Origin: Colwellia_A sp047621305 | Lineage (GTDB): Bacteria; Pseudomonadota; Gammaproteobacteria; Enterobacterales; Alteromonadaceae | Assembly (NCBI GenBank): GCA_047621305.1 | Contig: JBLHNB010000006.1 | Location: 44,963-108,962, forward strand | Reading direction: 5' to 3' | DNA: 64,000 nucleotides | In this document: piece after piece, positions 18,083-27,557 of the stretch | Numbering within the stretch: position 1 is the first letter of the stretch | Layout: the number at the start of each line of letters is the position of its first letter | The notes under the pieces: generated by a model | Seen by the model: only the letters and a program-made list of their open reading frames with translations | The model's database searches: none | Told to the model about the DNA's origin: nothing | Program-made: the position numbers and the translations under genes

Positions 18083-19606
18083 ATGTCTCTTGAAACTCAT
18101 TTTTTACCTTTTCGTAATAATATTATTGGTCAAAATTTAACGCATGAAATAAATGGGCAAATGCTTAATATCATTTATGCTGATTGGACAGCAAGTGGAC
18201 GTTTATATCAACCTATTGAAAAATATATCAATAATGTTCTAGGTCCTTATGTTGCCAATACACATACGGAAACCAACTTAACCGGCAGTGCGATGACAAA
18301 TGCCTATCACGATGCACAGCAGGTTATTAAACGCCATGTAAATGCGTGTGAAAATGACATTTTGATCACTGCAGGGGCTGGTATGACAGCTGTTGTGAAT
18401 AAATTTCAACGTATTCTAGGCTTGCGTATTCCTGAACGTATGCAAGAGCAAGTCAATTTTGAAGCGCAAGACAAACCTGTGGTATTTATCACTCATATGG
18501 AACATCACTCTAATCAGACGTCGTGGTATGAGTGTGATGTTACTTTAGAAATTGTTAACCCTGATGAAAACGGTTTACCTTCAATAAAGCACTTAAATGA
18601 ATTACTTGAAAAATACAGTGAGCGCAAAGTAAAAATAGGTTCATTTTCGGCTTGCTCTAATGTAACCGGTATTAAAACCCCCTATTATCAATTAGCAGAA
18701 ACAATGCATGAACATGGTGGACTTTGTTTCGTTGATTTTGCTGCTTCTGCTCCTTATGTTGATATTGATATGCATCCAATGAACCCAAAACAGTCTTTGG
18801 ATGCCATTTATTTCTCTCCTCACAAATTCCTCGGTGGTCCGGGTAGCTCAGGGGTGCTTATTTTTAATAAAGCACTTTATAAAAATAAAGTACCTGATCA
18901 TCCCGGTGGTGGTACGGTAACGTGGACAAACCCATGGGGAGAACACAGTTTTTTTCATAATATTGAAATGCGTGAAGATGGTGGAACACCGGGTTTTTTA
19001 CAATGTATTCGCACTGCTTTGGCGATTAAAGTAAAAGATGCTATGGGTGTTGATAAAATAGCCGCAAGAGAAAAAGAAATTACCGAATATGTTATGAATG
19101 AGCTAGGTAAAAATAAAAATGTTGCCATGCTGGAACCACATATTAAAGACAGGTTAGCCATCGTTTCTTTTTATGTATTAGGCGCGCATTACAATCTAGT
19201 AGTAAGGCTGTTAAATGATAAGTTTGGTGTACAAACGCGAGGTGGTTGTTCTTGTGCAGGTACGTATGGACACATTTTATTAAACGTTGACCACGAGACC
19301 TCACAAAAAATCACGGAACAAATTGATTCAGGTGACTTAGCGCAAAAACCAGGTTGGATCAGAGCCTCTTTTCATCCAACGACATCAGATAAAGAAGTAA
19401 CGTTTATTGTTGATGCAATTAATCAAGTGACAGAAAATATCAGTCAATGGAGTAAAGAATACCGTTTTAATCCAGCGACAGGTGATTTTGAACATCAAAA
19501 TAATAACGTACAATACCCGAGTTTAGCGGATTTTAATTCGCACAGTGAATCGAACAGTAAAGATGATTTGAATAAAAAGTCGTTTTTAAAAAAATTATTT
19601 GGATAA
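18083..19606 (+). CDS. Class V aminotransferase, cysteine-desulfurase / selenocysteine-lyase-like
   Basis: PLP enzyme of 507 residues. The PLP lysine lies in FSPHKFLGGPGSSGVL (near residue 248) and a reactive-cysteine loop GGCSCAGTYGH occurs near residue 390, as in sulfur-mobilising class V enzymes. It is longer than NifS/SufS types (about 400 residues) because of extra sequence around the middle and a C-terminal extension rich in Asn and Ser. No isc or suf partner is adjacent, so the physiological role (sulfur transfer, cysteine catabolism or something else) is open. Start ATG with AGG upstream; its 3' end overlaps the convergent GNAT gene by 12 bases. Confidence 0.85.
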   Translation: MSLETHFLPFRNNIIGQNLTHEINGQMLNIIYADWTASGRLYQPIEKYINNVLGPYVANTHTETNLTGSAMTNAYHDAQQVIKRHVNACENDILITAGAGMTAVVNKFQRILGLRIPERMQEQVNFEAQDKPVVFITHMEHHSNQTSWYECDVTLEIVNPDENGLPSIKHLNELLEKYSERKVKIGSFSACSNVTGIKTPYYQLAETMHEHGGLCFVDFAASAPYVDIDMHPMNPKQSLDAIYFSPHKFLGGPGSSGVLIFNKALYKNKVPDHPGGGTVTWTNPWGEHSFFHNIEMREDGGTPGFLQCIRTALAIKVKDAMGVDKIAAREKEITEYVMNELGKNKNVAMLEPHIKDRLAIVSFYVLGAHYNLVVRLLNDKFGVQTRGGCSCAGTYGHILLNVDHETSQKITEQIDSGDLAQKPGWIRASFHPTTSDKEVTFIVDAINQVTENISQWSKEYRFNPATGDFEHQNNNVQYPSLADFNSHSESNSKDDLNKKSFLKKLFG

Positions 19607-20191
19607 TACTAGAGGCTCACGACTTTCGCTGAAATGTATAATCATTTCAGCGGCTTCGCAATGACAGTTAAAACCGCATAACGTACAGTTGTAACCATTG
19701 ATACTGTCTTCATACCATTTATCAGGATGTTCTTTAATAAGCTTGCCACCACATTTACTAAAGTATTTAACGGCACTATTATTTGGACTTTGTTTCCAGA
19801 GGTGGCTAATGCCAGCTAGGGCCCCTTGCTTTTTAGCAGCAGCAATTGATAACTTCAATAATTCTCCTCCAATACCATGCCCTCGATAATGTTCATCGAC
19901 GGTATTGCATTTAAAGTAACAAACTTTATCACTTTTAACATGCCATAAATCGGGTGTACACCATGAGTCTATATCCCATTGTAAAGCGGCATAGGTGATA
20001 CGAAAACCGACTAACTTCTCTTGATGATAGACAACGTAGCCAGCGTTGATGCCTTGAGATATGCCTTTTTGATGCCAGCGTTTAATATTGTCAGTATCTA
20101 AGTAACCTTCACCATGAACTTGTGTACCCAAGGTGATAATTTGGAAGAAATCGTCAGGTGTTAATTGTTTGTAGTTAAGTGCAATTTTCAT
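19595..20191 (-). CDS. GNAT-family N-acetyltransferase with C-terminal cysteine cluster
   Basis: 198 residues with the GNAT fold core: a beta-strand region ending VCYFKCNTVDEHYRGHGIGGELL, where RGHGIGGELL (near residues 100-110) is the acetyl-CoA pyrophosphate loop, followed by AAAKKQGALAGISHLW. After the GNAT domain comes CTLCGFNCHCEA near residue 175, four cysteines and a histidine that could bind a metal; this is not a usual GNAT element. The substrate is unknown. It is convergent with the upstream PLP enzyme and divergent from the FAD oxidoreductase. Confidence 0.8.
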   Translation of the reverse strand: MKIALNYKQLTPDDFFQIITLGTQVHGEGYLDTDNIKRWHQKGISQGINAGYVVYHQEKLVGFRITYAALQWDIDSWCTPDLWHVKSDKVCYFKCNTVDEHYRGHGIGGELLKLSIAAAKKQGALAGISHLWKQSPNNSAVKYFSKCGGKLIKEHPDKWYEDSINGYNCTLCGFNCHCEAAEMIIHFSESREPLVLSK

Positions 20192-20292
20192 CGTTTGGCC
20201 ATAGTGTTTGTGATTGTTTTTTAATATGATTGTTCTTAATATGTTGCTTAAGTTTTTCGAACTTTCATCTTAACAAAAAAATTGGAGTAATG

Positions 20293-21654
20293 ATGTACGA
20301 TCCTTTACACGATAAAACACCTGGTTGTGGAGAAAAATATCCAGACAGTTATTGGGCTAATGTATCAACGGCTCTACCTGAAGATGATGGTAAAATAGAT
20401 AAAGATATTGACGTTGATGTTGCCATTATCGGAGCGGGTTATACTGGCTTATCATGCGCTCTACACCTCGCACGAGATCACGGTATTAAAGCCTGTGTAC
20501 TTGAAGCGAATAAAACAGCGTGGGGCTGTAGTGGTCGTAATGCTGGTTTTATTCTTAAATCTTCTGGTAGAAAGTCGTACAGCCAAATGTCAAAACAATG
20601 GGGCGAGGAGGTCATGCGCGGCATTTATGGCGAAATGTGCGCTGGGGTTGATACGGTTAATGAACTCATTGCTGAAGGTATTGATTGCGACCAACAAACG
20701 GCTGGCTTTATAAAAGTTGCTCATAAACCTAGCGCGATGAGCGATCTTATTTCACTCGCAAACTTACAGAAAAAAATGTTTGGCTATGATGTTGAGATAT
20801 TATCAAAAAATGATGTTCGTCAACAATATATGGACGATAAAAACGCTTATGGCGCGATTCGTTATCAAGACGGTTTTGGCTTAAATCCGCTAAAACTTGC
20901 ATGGGGCTATCATAAGCTGGCAAGAGAGGCTGGGGTTAACATTCATTGTTCAAGCCCTGTTATTGATTGGCATGAAAAGAAAACTGTTACTGAAATTAAA
21001 GAAAAGAACAATCAACAATTGATCACACCAGCAGGGATAGTGACCGCTAAAAAAGTGGTTATTGCTACTAATGGTTATACGCCAAAAAGTTTTCACTCGT
21101 TAGTAACCAACAGAACCTTACCAGTATTATCACAAATCATAGTGACTGAGCCTCTAACCGATGAGCAACTTGCCGCCTGTAATTTTTTAACATCAAACGT
21201 GGTAATGGATACGCGGGCATTAAAGTATTATTACCGGAAATTGCCTGATAATAGAATTCTCTTTGGTGGGCGCGGTGCTATAACAGGAAAAAGTGCCGAA
21301 GACCCTTATTACGCTAAGCGTCTATTATCAGTACTTAAAACAAGTTTCCCAACGCTGCAACAACTTAAATATAGCTATGCATGGTCAGGGTGGATTTGTA
21401 TGTCGTTAGACGATATACCGCATATCTATCAAAATCAGCAAAATACTGTTTTTTACAGCATGGGCTATTGCGGTAGTGGTGTTTCTTTTAGTGTACAAGC
21501 AGGTAAGCGGTTAGCACAAAAGGTTGCGGGTGAACCTGTACCTAACTTACCTTTATATCAACAAGCATTACCTAAATTTCCGCTTGCGCCATTGCGAAGA
21601 GTAGGGCAATGGGGCTACTTTCAATATGGCCGTATTAAAGATACGTGGTTTTAG
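20293..21654 (+). CDS. FAD-dependent amine/amino-acid oxidoreductase (DadA/PuuB-like)
   Basis: A DAO-fold flavoprotein of 453 residues. The FAD dinucleotide-binding motif IIGAGYTGLSCALHLA lies near residue 45 and WGCSGRNAGF follows, as in gamma-glutamylputrescine oxidase and related enzymes. A conserved C-terminal GYCGSGVSFSVQAGK occurs near 410. The start is the second of two ATGs at 20290/20293, chosen because GGAG (20284-20287) is 5 bases before it; an upstream TTG frame is unlikely. No puu pathway gene is adjacent, so the substrate (a polyamine derivative or an amino acid) is unknown. Confidence 0.85.
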   Translation: MYDPLHDKTPGCGEKYPDSYWANVSTALPEDDGKIDKDIDVDVAIIGAGYTGLSCALHLARDHGIKACVLEANKTAWGCSGRNAGFILKSSGRKSYSQMSKQWGEEVMRGIYGEMCAGVDTVNELIAEGIDCDQQTAGFIKVAHKPSAMSDLISLANLQKKMFGYDVEILSKNDVRQQYMDDKNAYGAIRYQDGFGLNPLKLAWGYHKLAREAGVNIHCSSPVIDWHEKKTVTEIKEKNNQQLITPAGIVTAKKVVIATNGYTPKSFHSLVTNRTLPVLSQIIVTEPLTDEQLAACNFLTSNVVMDTRALKYYYRKLPDNRILFGGRGAITGKSAEDPYYAKRLLSVLKTSFPTLQQLKYSYAWSGWICMSLDDIPHIYQNQQNTVFYSMGYCGSGVSFSVQAGKRLAQKVAGEPVPNLPLYQQALPKFPLAPLRRVGQWGYFQYGRIKDTWF

Positions 21655-21734
21655 TATTTCTGGATTTAAAGATAATCAGTGTTTTTTGAATACGGCAAAC
21701 GTTGTTTATAAAGCGTCTACCGTTCATGTGGGTA

Positions 21735-24149
21735 TTATTTTAGATTTATTGGACGAATAATATAAGCTGTGCTTTGTGTCTTAGGTGTCTTAATACTGAT
21801 AGTTAATAAAGCTTCTTCAGGATTTCCTCCCAATGTATTAAGCACATTAAATTTCATTCGTTTATAACCTTTCGAAACAGTATTGCCAACGTCATAAGAT
21901 ATTACACCGCTTAATTGAGCACCTTCAATCTCTATTAATATTTGCGAACCAAAGGGGAGGGTTTGCATGGCGCTATCGGCAAACTTAAATATTAAAGATA
22001 GTGTTTTCCCATCGGAAATATCAGGTATAGCGGTAGAATTACCATTATTGTCTTCATAAGTTATAGTTTCAGATGAGTTAGATAATACAAAGTTAGGAAA
22101 ACTAGCACTCGACATAATTAATACCATAGCTTTACGTAAAGTCGTTTTTTTTACGTTATCATCACACAAGATTCCCGTACATTGCGGCCCATTGAACTTA
22201 CCGTTTGGAGGACTTAATATACCGTCGCCATTATCATCAAAGAATTTGGTTTCATCGCTGTCTTTAGTATTGTTTTCGTTATCGTCCCGCCAAGCTTCGG
22301 ACATATCAACAAACCCTGATGCAAGCGGTATTTGGCGGCTAAAACCTGAAGAAACACCTGCATTAATAATTGCGGATCCGTCCGTATTATCAAAAATATT
22401 ATTACCGTTAGAATCAAAAAAAGTTTCATGTCCAGAGGCTGTTGCTAAGATTGTTGAGCGATGATCTTTTGGAAAAGGTTCAGTAGATGTCCATTTTACA
22501 GAACAGTTACCATCAACAGTGTTGCAACTTGATTCTACTGTGCCACCTTCAGTAGTAAAGTTAATGGTGGTACCATCGGGTACAGGGTTGTTAAAACTAT
22601 CAGAAAGCCATGCTCTTATGATAGATTCAGTACCATAATTTTCTTCTGGATTTAATATCGTTGCACCAATGGTCATTGACGCTTGTTCTGGTAGTCCAGT
22701 ATTAACTGTTAGTTCATTTGATTGTGTTTGCACACTAACTGTTTCACCGTTAAAGTCCATAGTGGCTATTGCGCTGACTCTTACTACTGTTGGTATTGTA
22801 CCTGAAGATACTTGTGTAGTAATTAACCCTTGGCTATTGGTTAACCCTGATACTCTGCCTAAACTTATACCACCCACATGGGTATCCAAATTAAATAGCA
22901 CTTCTTGTTGAGCAACTAAATTACCTAAAGCACTTTTAACAACAAAAGTTAAGATTGATGTTTCTTGACCGCCACTACCTGTTAATACAATTGCATTAGG
23001 GACGGCTGAAACAAATTCAATAGAACCTAATTGCTCACCTGTGATGGTTATTGTTTCACTGGATGTATTCGTAACGCCGCTAGTGGTGACTGAAGCCGTA
23101 ATAATATCTTCTGTACCTGTTATTCCTGCACAATTTATATCTTCAAAAGTGGCTCTCGCACGACCTTTAATGCTTAAAACTGACTCATCTATAAGTGCAT
23201 TACCATTACTTACACAATTTGAGGTAAAGGTAATGGTTGTTGGTGTGTTAATTCGATTGTTTTCACTATCAACCAAATCAACAGTTAAGCCCAATGTACC
23301 ACCTGCACTTAAGGTGTTATTAGTAATTGAAAGCTTGATTTTCCCTTCAACAAAACTGTTATTATCGTCAAAATAACCCAAGCGAATACTTTCATCAATA
23401 ATCGCGTCGGCAGGTACAATTTCATAGTTAATACGGGTATTTACCGCACTGTCATCGGCTAAGCTTATAGTGAGCACACCGGCTCCAATAACATCAGTAT
23501 TTGGGGTGAGAACACTGCCTAATAAAATAACAGAAGCAACACCTTTGTTGGTCGTTAAGGCGGTAACCGCACTTAACTCACCCACATCAGCGTTAATGTT
23601 AATAATTTTATCCGCAACGCTCTTATCGCCTATATTAGTGAAGGTAGAAACAACTTGAACTTGTTCATCAGCTCTAAAGCGGTTGGTCACTACCCCATTT
23701 AATAATAATTGCGTGCTGATTGTTGGAAAATCATTAACCGGAGAGTTATTAATATATTCATAATCAGTCGTCTTATTTAAACTACTGGTATCAGCAGACG
23801 CTGTTCCTGCACTTAAGTCTTCCTCGGGATTAGTAATTTTTACTTCGGCAATACCGTCAGCGTTAGTCAGTGCTGATTCAACAGATAAACTGCCTAAATC
23901 TATGGTGAAATTTATTCTTATACCATGAATAGGATTGTTCGCATCATCAAGCAGGGTTGCTCGTAAGGTGATGGTTTCATATTTATCGAAGCTTTGTTGG
24001 CTCTGACCAGCAGACGTTAGGGTGACAATATTGAGAGCGGTTGCTATTTGAGTTTGCCCATCAATATTATCGTTTTTCCCCGAGCTCCCCATACAACCTG
24101 ACAATAGTGTTAACCAGGTTAACAACAGTGTGAGATAAAGCTTTTTCAT
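21735..24149 (-). CDS. Large Ig-like-repeat lipoprotein
   Basis: 804 residues with a lipoprotein signal peptide ending in the lipobox LLSGC (cysteine at residue 19), so it is membrane-anchored on the cell surface or in the periplasm. The body is a chain of bacterial Ig-like (Big_1/invasin-type) repeats, each with patterns such as ANGVASV or NADGIAEVKITN. Near residues 600-660 is an Asp/Asn-rich stretch (DDNENNTKDSDE, DDNGDGIL) that resembles EF-hand-like calcium loops. Likely an adhesin or structural surface protein; the partner is unknown. A single gene, convergent with the FAD oxidoreductase. Confidence 0.8.
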   Translation of the reverse strand: MKKLYLTLLLTWLTLLSGCMGSSGKNDNIDGQTQIATALNIVTLTSAGQSQQSFDKYETITLRATLLDDANNPIHGIRINFTIDLGSLSVESALTNADGIAEVKITNPEEDLSAGTASADTSSLNKTTDYEYINNSPVNDFPTISTQLLLNGVVTNRFRADEQVQVVSTFTNIGDKSVADKIININADVGELSAVTALTTNKGVASVILLGSVLTPNTDVIGAGVLTISLADDSAVNTRINYEIVPADAIIDESIRLGYFDDNNSFVEGKIKLSITNNTLSAGGTLGLTVDLVDSENNRINTPTTITFTSNCVSNGNALIDESVLSIKGRARATFEDINCAGITGTEDIITASVTTSGVTNTSSETITITGEQLGSIEFVSAVPNAIVLTGSGGQETSILTFVVKSALGNLVAQQEVLFNLDTHVGGISLGRVSGLTNSQGLITTQVSSGTIPTVVRVSAIATMDFNGETVSVQTQSNELTVNTGLPEQASMTIGATILNPEENYGTESIIRAWLSDSFNNPVPDGTTINFTTEGGTVESSCNTVDGNCSVKWTSTEPFPKDHRSTILATASGHETFFDSNGNNIFDNTDGSAIINAGVSSGFSRQIPLASGFVDMSEAWRDDNENNTKDSDETKFFDDNGDGILSPPNGKFNGPQCTGILCDDNVKKTTLRKAMVLIMSSASFPNFVLSNSSETITYEDNNGNSTAIPDISDGKTLSLIFKFADSAMQTLPFGSQILIEIEGAQLSGVISYDVGNTVSKGYKRMKFNVLNTLGGNPEEALLTISIKTPKTQSTAYIIRPINLK

Positions 24150-24240
24150 GGAAGCGATCCTTTAAAGAGACATTTTATTGCTTAGACCTTAAGAATAAAA
24201 GCCCTTGTGTTAAAAGTCCATAAATATCAATATGATTTCT

Positions 24241-25194
24241 TTAATCGAGTCGGTTTAAAGATGTGTTTGTTGAATAAGCGCTGATGTTTTTTGCGATACC
24301 GTCAAGTAATCGTTGTTGAGCCTCAAGGCTTGCCCAAGCAATATGCGCCGTAATTTTTAAATTAGCTAAGTGGCAGTTCAGTAAAGGATGATCCGCTGGT
24401 GGTGGTTCACTATCAAGTACATCGAGTACCGCATAGGCTATTTTTTTATTAGCCAAGGCACTGATTAAGGCCTCATTATTGATAATCGCACCACGGGCTG
24501 TATTGATCAACATGGCGTTAGTCTTCATTACGTTAAATACTTCAGTATCAATGAGGTTTTCTGTTTCAATAGTTTGTGGGCAATGCAAGCTAATAATATC
24601 AGCTTGTTGAATAACCTCTTTAAACGATAATCGGCCATTTCTAATGTCTGCTGCATTAGGCCTTTCTGCAATTAATACTTTCATCTTAAATGCATTGGCA
24701 ATATTTGCCACCGCTTTACCTAAATTACCATAACCGATAATACCTAAGGTTTTATCGGCCAGTTCGGTAATGGCATTACCGTGATAACAAAAAGTTTCAC
24801 TTTGTTGCCACAAGCCTTGTTTTGTATTGTTATTGTGGTGATTTGTTTGGCTATAATATGCCAAAATTTGTGCAAATACATATTGCGCAACCGATTGTTG
24901 GGCATAACCACTGACATTAGTCACTGCGATATTTTGTTGTCTGGCGGCAATAATATCGACGTTATTACTGCCCGTTGCCGCGATACAAATAAGTTTAAGT
25001 TGAGGTAACTGCAAGGTGATTGCTTTACTTAAAACAACCTTATTCGTAATAATTATTTCCGCATTAATACAGCGTTCAATAATTTTATTTGCTGGTGTTG
25101 TTGAATAACAAATAAGTTCTGTTACTTGGTTTTTTATGGTTGATAGCGATATGTCAGAGTTGAATGTTTGTTGATCTAAAAAAACAGCGCGCAT
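24241..25194 (-). CDS. D-2-hydroxyacid dehydrogenase (glycerate/hydroxypyruvate type)
   Basis: NAD(P)-dependent D-isomer-specific dehydrogenase, 317 residues from the ATG of MRAVFLDQQTF. Visible: the dinucleotide-binding LGIIGYGNLGKAV near residue 148, the arginine motif INTARGAIINNEAL near 230, a conserved Glu in DVLDSEPPP, and the catalytic His in AHIAWASLEAQQRL near residue 285. That last motif is typical of hydroxypyruvate/glycerate dehydrogenase (HprA-like). A TTG 21 codons upstream would give a longer protein but lacks support. No obvious ribosome site precedes the chosen ATG. Confidence 0.87.
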   Translation of the reverse strand: MRAVFLDQQTFNSDISLSTIKNQVTELICYSTTPANKIIERCINAEIIITNKVVLSKAITLQLPQLKLICIAATGSNNVDIIAARQQNIAVTNVSGYAQQSVAQYVFAQILAYYSQTNHHNNNTKQGLWQQSETFCYHGNAITELADKTLGIIGYGNLGKAVANIANAFKMKVLIAERPNAADIRNGRLSFKEVIQQADIISLHCPQTIETENLIDTEVFNVMKTNAMLINTARGAIINNEALISALANKKIAYAVLDVLDSEPPPADHPLLNCHLANLKITAHIAWASLEAQQRLLDGIAKNISAYSTNTSLNRLD

Positions 25195-25301
25195 GATAAT
25201 AGTCGATTGTGTTTTATAATATAGGGCAAGGATAGTAATAATTAGCAGTGAACTCAATGCTAATTATTTCGAAAAAGTGATTGATGGTCATTCATATGAA
25301 G

Positions 25302-26507
25302 CTAGCCGGGACGGTCATCTGCTCTTGGTGTTGATAACATTGGACCATAATAGTAAACAAAAATAGCGAATGAAAGTATCCAACAAAAACCACTGATCTC
25401 AATAAAAATCGATGTGCTTGTGGGCATAAACCAAGGGCCAAAGCTTCTTATTAACGCAGATGCGATGATTAAAATAAATGCCAATGACATAGCTTTAGGC
25501 GGCGTTAAAGGTCGTCCAGTATGACCTAAGGATACTCTAGATATCATAGCCAAAATTAAACCGCCAATGCCGCCAATGGTCAGTAAGTGCCAAATATGAT
25601 TACTCGGGACTTCAGGTATTAAATAACTGATACCTAATAATATTAGGCCAAACCATATAAATTTTAAGGCCAAATGTAGCGACCATAAAAGTGGTACGGC
25701 TAATGTTATCCAAGGTTTCCATCGGGTCCAACGAATTGCTTGAAAAATACCCGCAATAATAAGTAATACCGCAAATATTGTTGGATTAAAGCCGATAAAA
25801 GGGTGTAGTAATAATAGGATCATTAAGACCGCTAGGCTGCCATTGGTTAATTTATCTAACCAGGGTGCGGGTAATGCTTTAGGAGTTTGTGTGCCATTAG
25901 CGGTAAACATCGGTGTAACACGGCCTGCCATCACAGAAATAAGAAAAGTGATCAATATAACTGCTGCATATCCAGATAAATTAATAGAGAAAAGTTGAGG
26001 GTTTGTGATGGCAAGATGCATCTCCATATTAGCAAGGGTGAATAGCAACAAGAGCGGAATAAAAAATAAATTTCGGTATTGTTTAATCGCAACAATAGGC
26101 TTTGCCAAAACAAAAGCAACGACGGGTAAAAATGATAAATCAATTATCATTGATAAAGTCTCACCAAATAAAGCTGGAAATAATAAACTTATGCGGCCAA
26201 GTAACCATAGCGCGAGTAAACAGATCAGAGTATTGCCTTGTGCGCCGCGTACACCGGTCCAATTTTGTACAGCGGTTAATAAAAATCCGGCAACAATAGC
26301 ACAGCCAAAGCCGAAAACCATTTCATGAATATGCCACCAATAACCACCGCCTAACGGAATGAAATTTAACGTACCTTTAAGAATGAGTAACCAAATAGTA
26401 ATCGCGATGATGCTAAATATGGCACCTGATAAGAAAAAAGGTCTAAAACCTAATCGAAATAAAGGCGGAATGTTTTGCTCTTTTTGTAGGTCAGTAATTT
26501 GCATCAT
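25302..26507 (-). CDS. NnrS family membrane protein
   Basis: A 401-residue integral membrane protein with about twelve hydrophobic helices. NnrS signatures: PLFRLGFRPFFLSGAIF at the start, GGYWWHIHEMVFGFGCAIVAGF, ISVMAGRVTPMFT, and near the end GGIGGLILAMISRVSLGHTGR. NnrS is a heme- and copper-containing protein associated with nitric-oxide stress and denitrification. No NO reductase or nitrite reductase gene lies nearby. The upstream ribosome site is weak and two ATGs are adjacent. Confidence 0.92.
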   Translation of the reverse strand: MMQITDLQKEQNIPPLFRLGFRPFFLSGAIFSIIAITIWLLILKGTLNFIPLGGGYWWHIHEMVFGFGCAIVAGFLLTAVQNWTGVRGAQGNTLICLLALWLLGRISLLFPALFGETLSMIIDLSFLPVVAFVLAKPIVAIKQYRNLFFIPLLLLFTLANMEMHLAITNPQLFSINLSGYAAVILITFLISVMAGRVTPMFTANGTQTPKALPAPWLDKLTNGSLAVLMILLLLHPFIGFNPTIFAVLLIIAGIFQAIRWTRWKPWITLAVPLLWSLHLALKFIWFGLILLGISYLIPEVPSNHIWHLLTIGGIGGLILAMISRVSLGHTGRPLTPPKAMSLAFILIIASALIRSFGPWFMPTSTSIFIEISGFCWILSFAIFVYYYGPMLSTPRADDRPG

Positions 26508-26587
26508 GTTTATATCATTGAACTGTGTTTATTTTGACCCTAGTGTAAATTATTAACAGCCTAAAAACTGGGCCTAGATCAACTTTG

Positions 26588-26833
26588 TTATTGAATCGGT
26601 TTTTCAATTTCATAAATTGCATCAGAGATGCTCTCCAATCGTTCCGTAAGAATAGCTTGAGCGTCATAAAGACCACGATTATAAAAATAAGCACCGAGCT
26701 CTTTTGAAAAAAAGTCTAAGAGAAAATCAGCGTCAAACTGTTCTAGTTCTTGGTCAAGTTCTTTTAAAAAATATCGTTGCAACTTATCAATTAATTGTTC
26801 TTTTTCTTGTAATGAAAATTTAATGTTTGTCAT
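26588..26833 (-). CDS. DUF2164 family protein
   Basis: A small acidic helical protein of 81 residues. The pattern FDADFLLDFFSKELGAYFYNRGLYDA matches the conserved core of DUF2164. Function unknown; no signal peptide and no membrane segment. Start ATG with AGG about 8 bases upstream. It is 80 bases upstream of nnrS on the same strand. Confidence 0.85.
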   Translation of the reverse strand: MTNIKFSLQEKEQLIDKLQRYFLKELDQELEQFDADFLLDFFSKELGAYFYNRGLYDAQAILTERLESISDAIYEIEKPIQ

Positions 26834-26853
26834 TGTGTTAACCTAATTTAAAC

Positions 26854-27018
26854 GGTAATACTAATTTCATTAAGTTTATGATCTTGTTGTGCACAGGAAA
26901 AATATTATAGGGCAAGGCGCTTGATTGACTCATAGCTAGCTATGAGGATTGAGAGCAACCTAGACCTGAAAAATGTTAACCAGTACAAGTGAGCAATAAC
27001 TTAATGGGATTGGTATAA
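26854..27018. repeat. Palindromic intergenic repeat element (MITE-like)
   Basis: About 165 bases whose ends form an imperfect inverted repeat of roughly 27 bases (left GGTAATACTAATTTCATTAA..., right end complementary as ATACCAATCCCATTAAGTTA). The exact centre is the perfect 18-base palindrome CTCATAGCTAGCTATGAG (26929-26946). There is no open frame inside. The form fits a non-autonomous mobile or REP/MITE-type element common in marine Alteromonadales genomes; the family name is unknown to me. Confidence 0.75.
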
Positions 27019-27046
27019 TTATGAGATGACTCAAAAGGGTTAGCAA

Positions 27047-27175
27047 GTGAAAAAAACATGGTTGCAGTGGTGGCATACTGATTGTCCATTTTGTCGCAAA
27101 GCGCGCATGATATTACTGTGGATAATATTAATGGTGATTGCCGATGTATTTTGGTTTCATTTGCTTATACATTAA
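27047..27175 (+). CDS. Possible 42-residue membrane microprotein with a CPFC motif
   Basis: GTG-started frame (27047-27175) encoding KKTWLQWWHTDCPFCRKARM followed by one hydrophobic helix (ILLWIILMVIADVFWF). The CxxC and basic residues before the helix would face the cytoplasm. A possible AAAGGG site lies about 9 bases upstream. It sits between the palindromic element and iscX, same strand. No homology recognised with certainty; it could be a spurious frame. Confidence 0.35.
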   Translation: MKKTWLQWWHTDCPFCRKARMILLWIILMVIADVFWFHLLIH

Positions 27176-27223
27176 TACTGGTCTTTAATGTCGATAACGT
27201 AGGGTTATTTATGGGAAGGCAGT

Positions 27224-27424
27224 ATGGGTTATCGTTGGACAGATTCGTTGGAACTAGCACTTGATTTAATTGAGCAACATCCTGAAGTAGACCCGATGCA
27301 ATTGCATTTTAGTGAGTTGATGAAATGGGTGATTGCTTTAGAAAATTTTGATGATGATCCCAAACATTGTGGAGAACGAGTGCTAGAAGCTATTCAATTA
27401 GCTTGGATTGCGGAAATGGATTAA
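27224..27424 (+). CDS. iscX: Fe-S cluster assembly protein IscX
   Basis: A 66-residue acidic protein matching E. coli IscX (YfhJ, 66 residues) end to end: GYRWTDSLE at the start, DPMQLHFSELMKWV in the middle, and LENFDDDP followed by EAIQLAWIAEMD. IscX binds IscS and iron and modulates cluster assembly. A strong GGAAGG ribosome site precedes the ATG. It normally ends the iscRSUA-hscBA-fdx operon; here no isc gene is near, so it has been separated and sits alone before maeA. Confidence 0.93.
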   Translation: MGYRWTDSLELALDLIEQHPEVDPMQLHFSELMKWVIALENFDDDPKHCGERVLEAIQLAWIAEMD

Positions 27425-27557
27425 CTTCATCACTCTTTTTTTCACAGATCATGAATGATATTCTTTTTTGTCTATTTGACTTGCTCTATACTGTAATTAT
27501 CATCATTATTATGAATCTTCGTTATTCATTAACTATATAGCAAGCTTATTAAACCCT

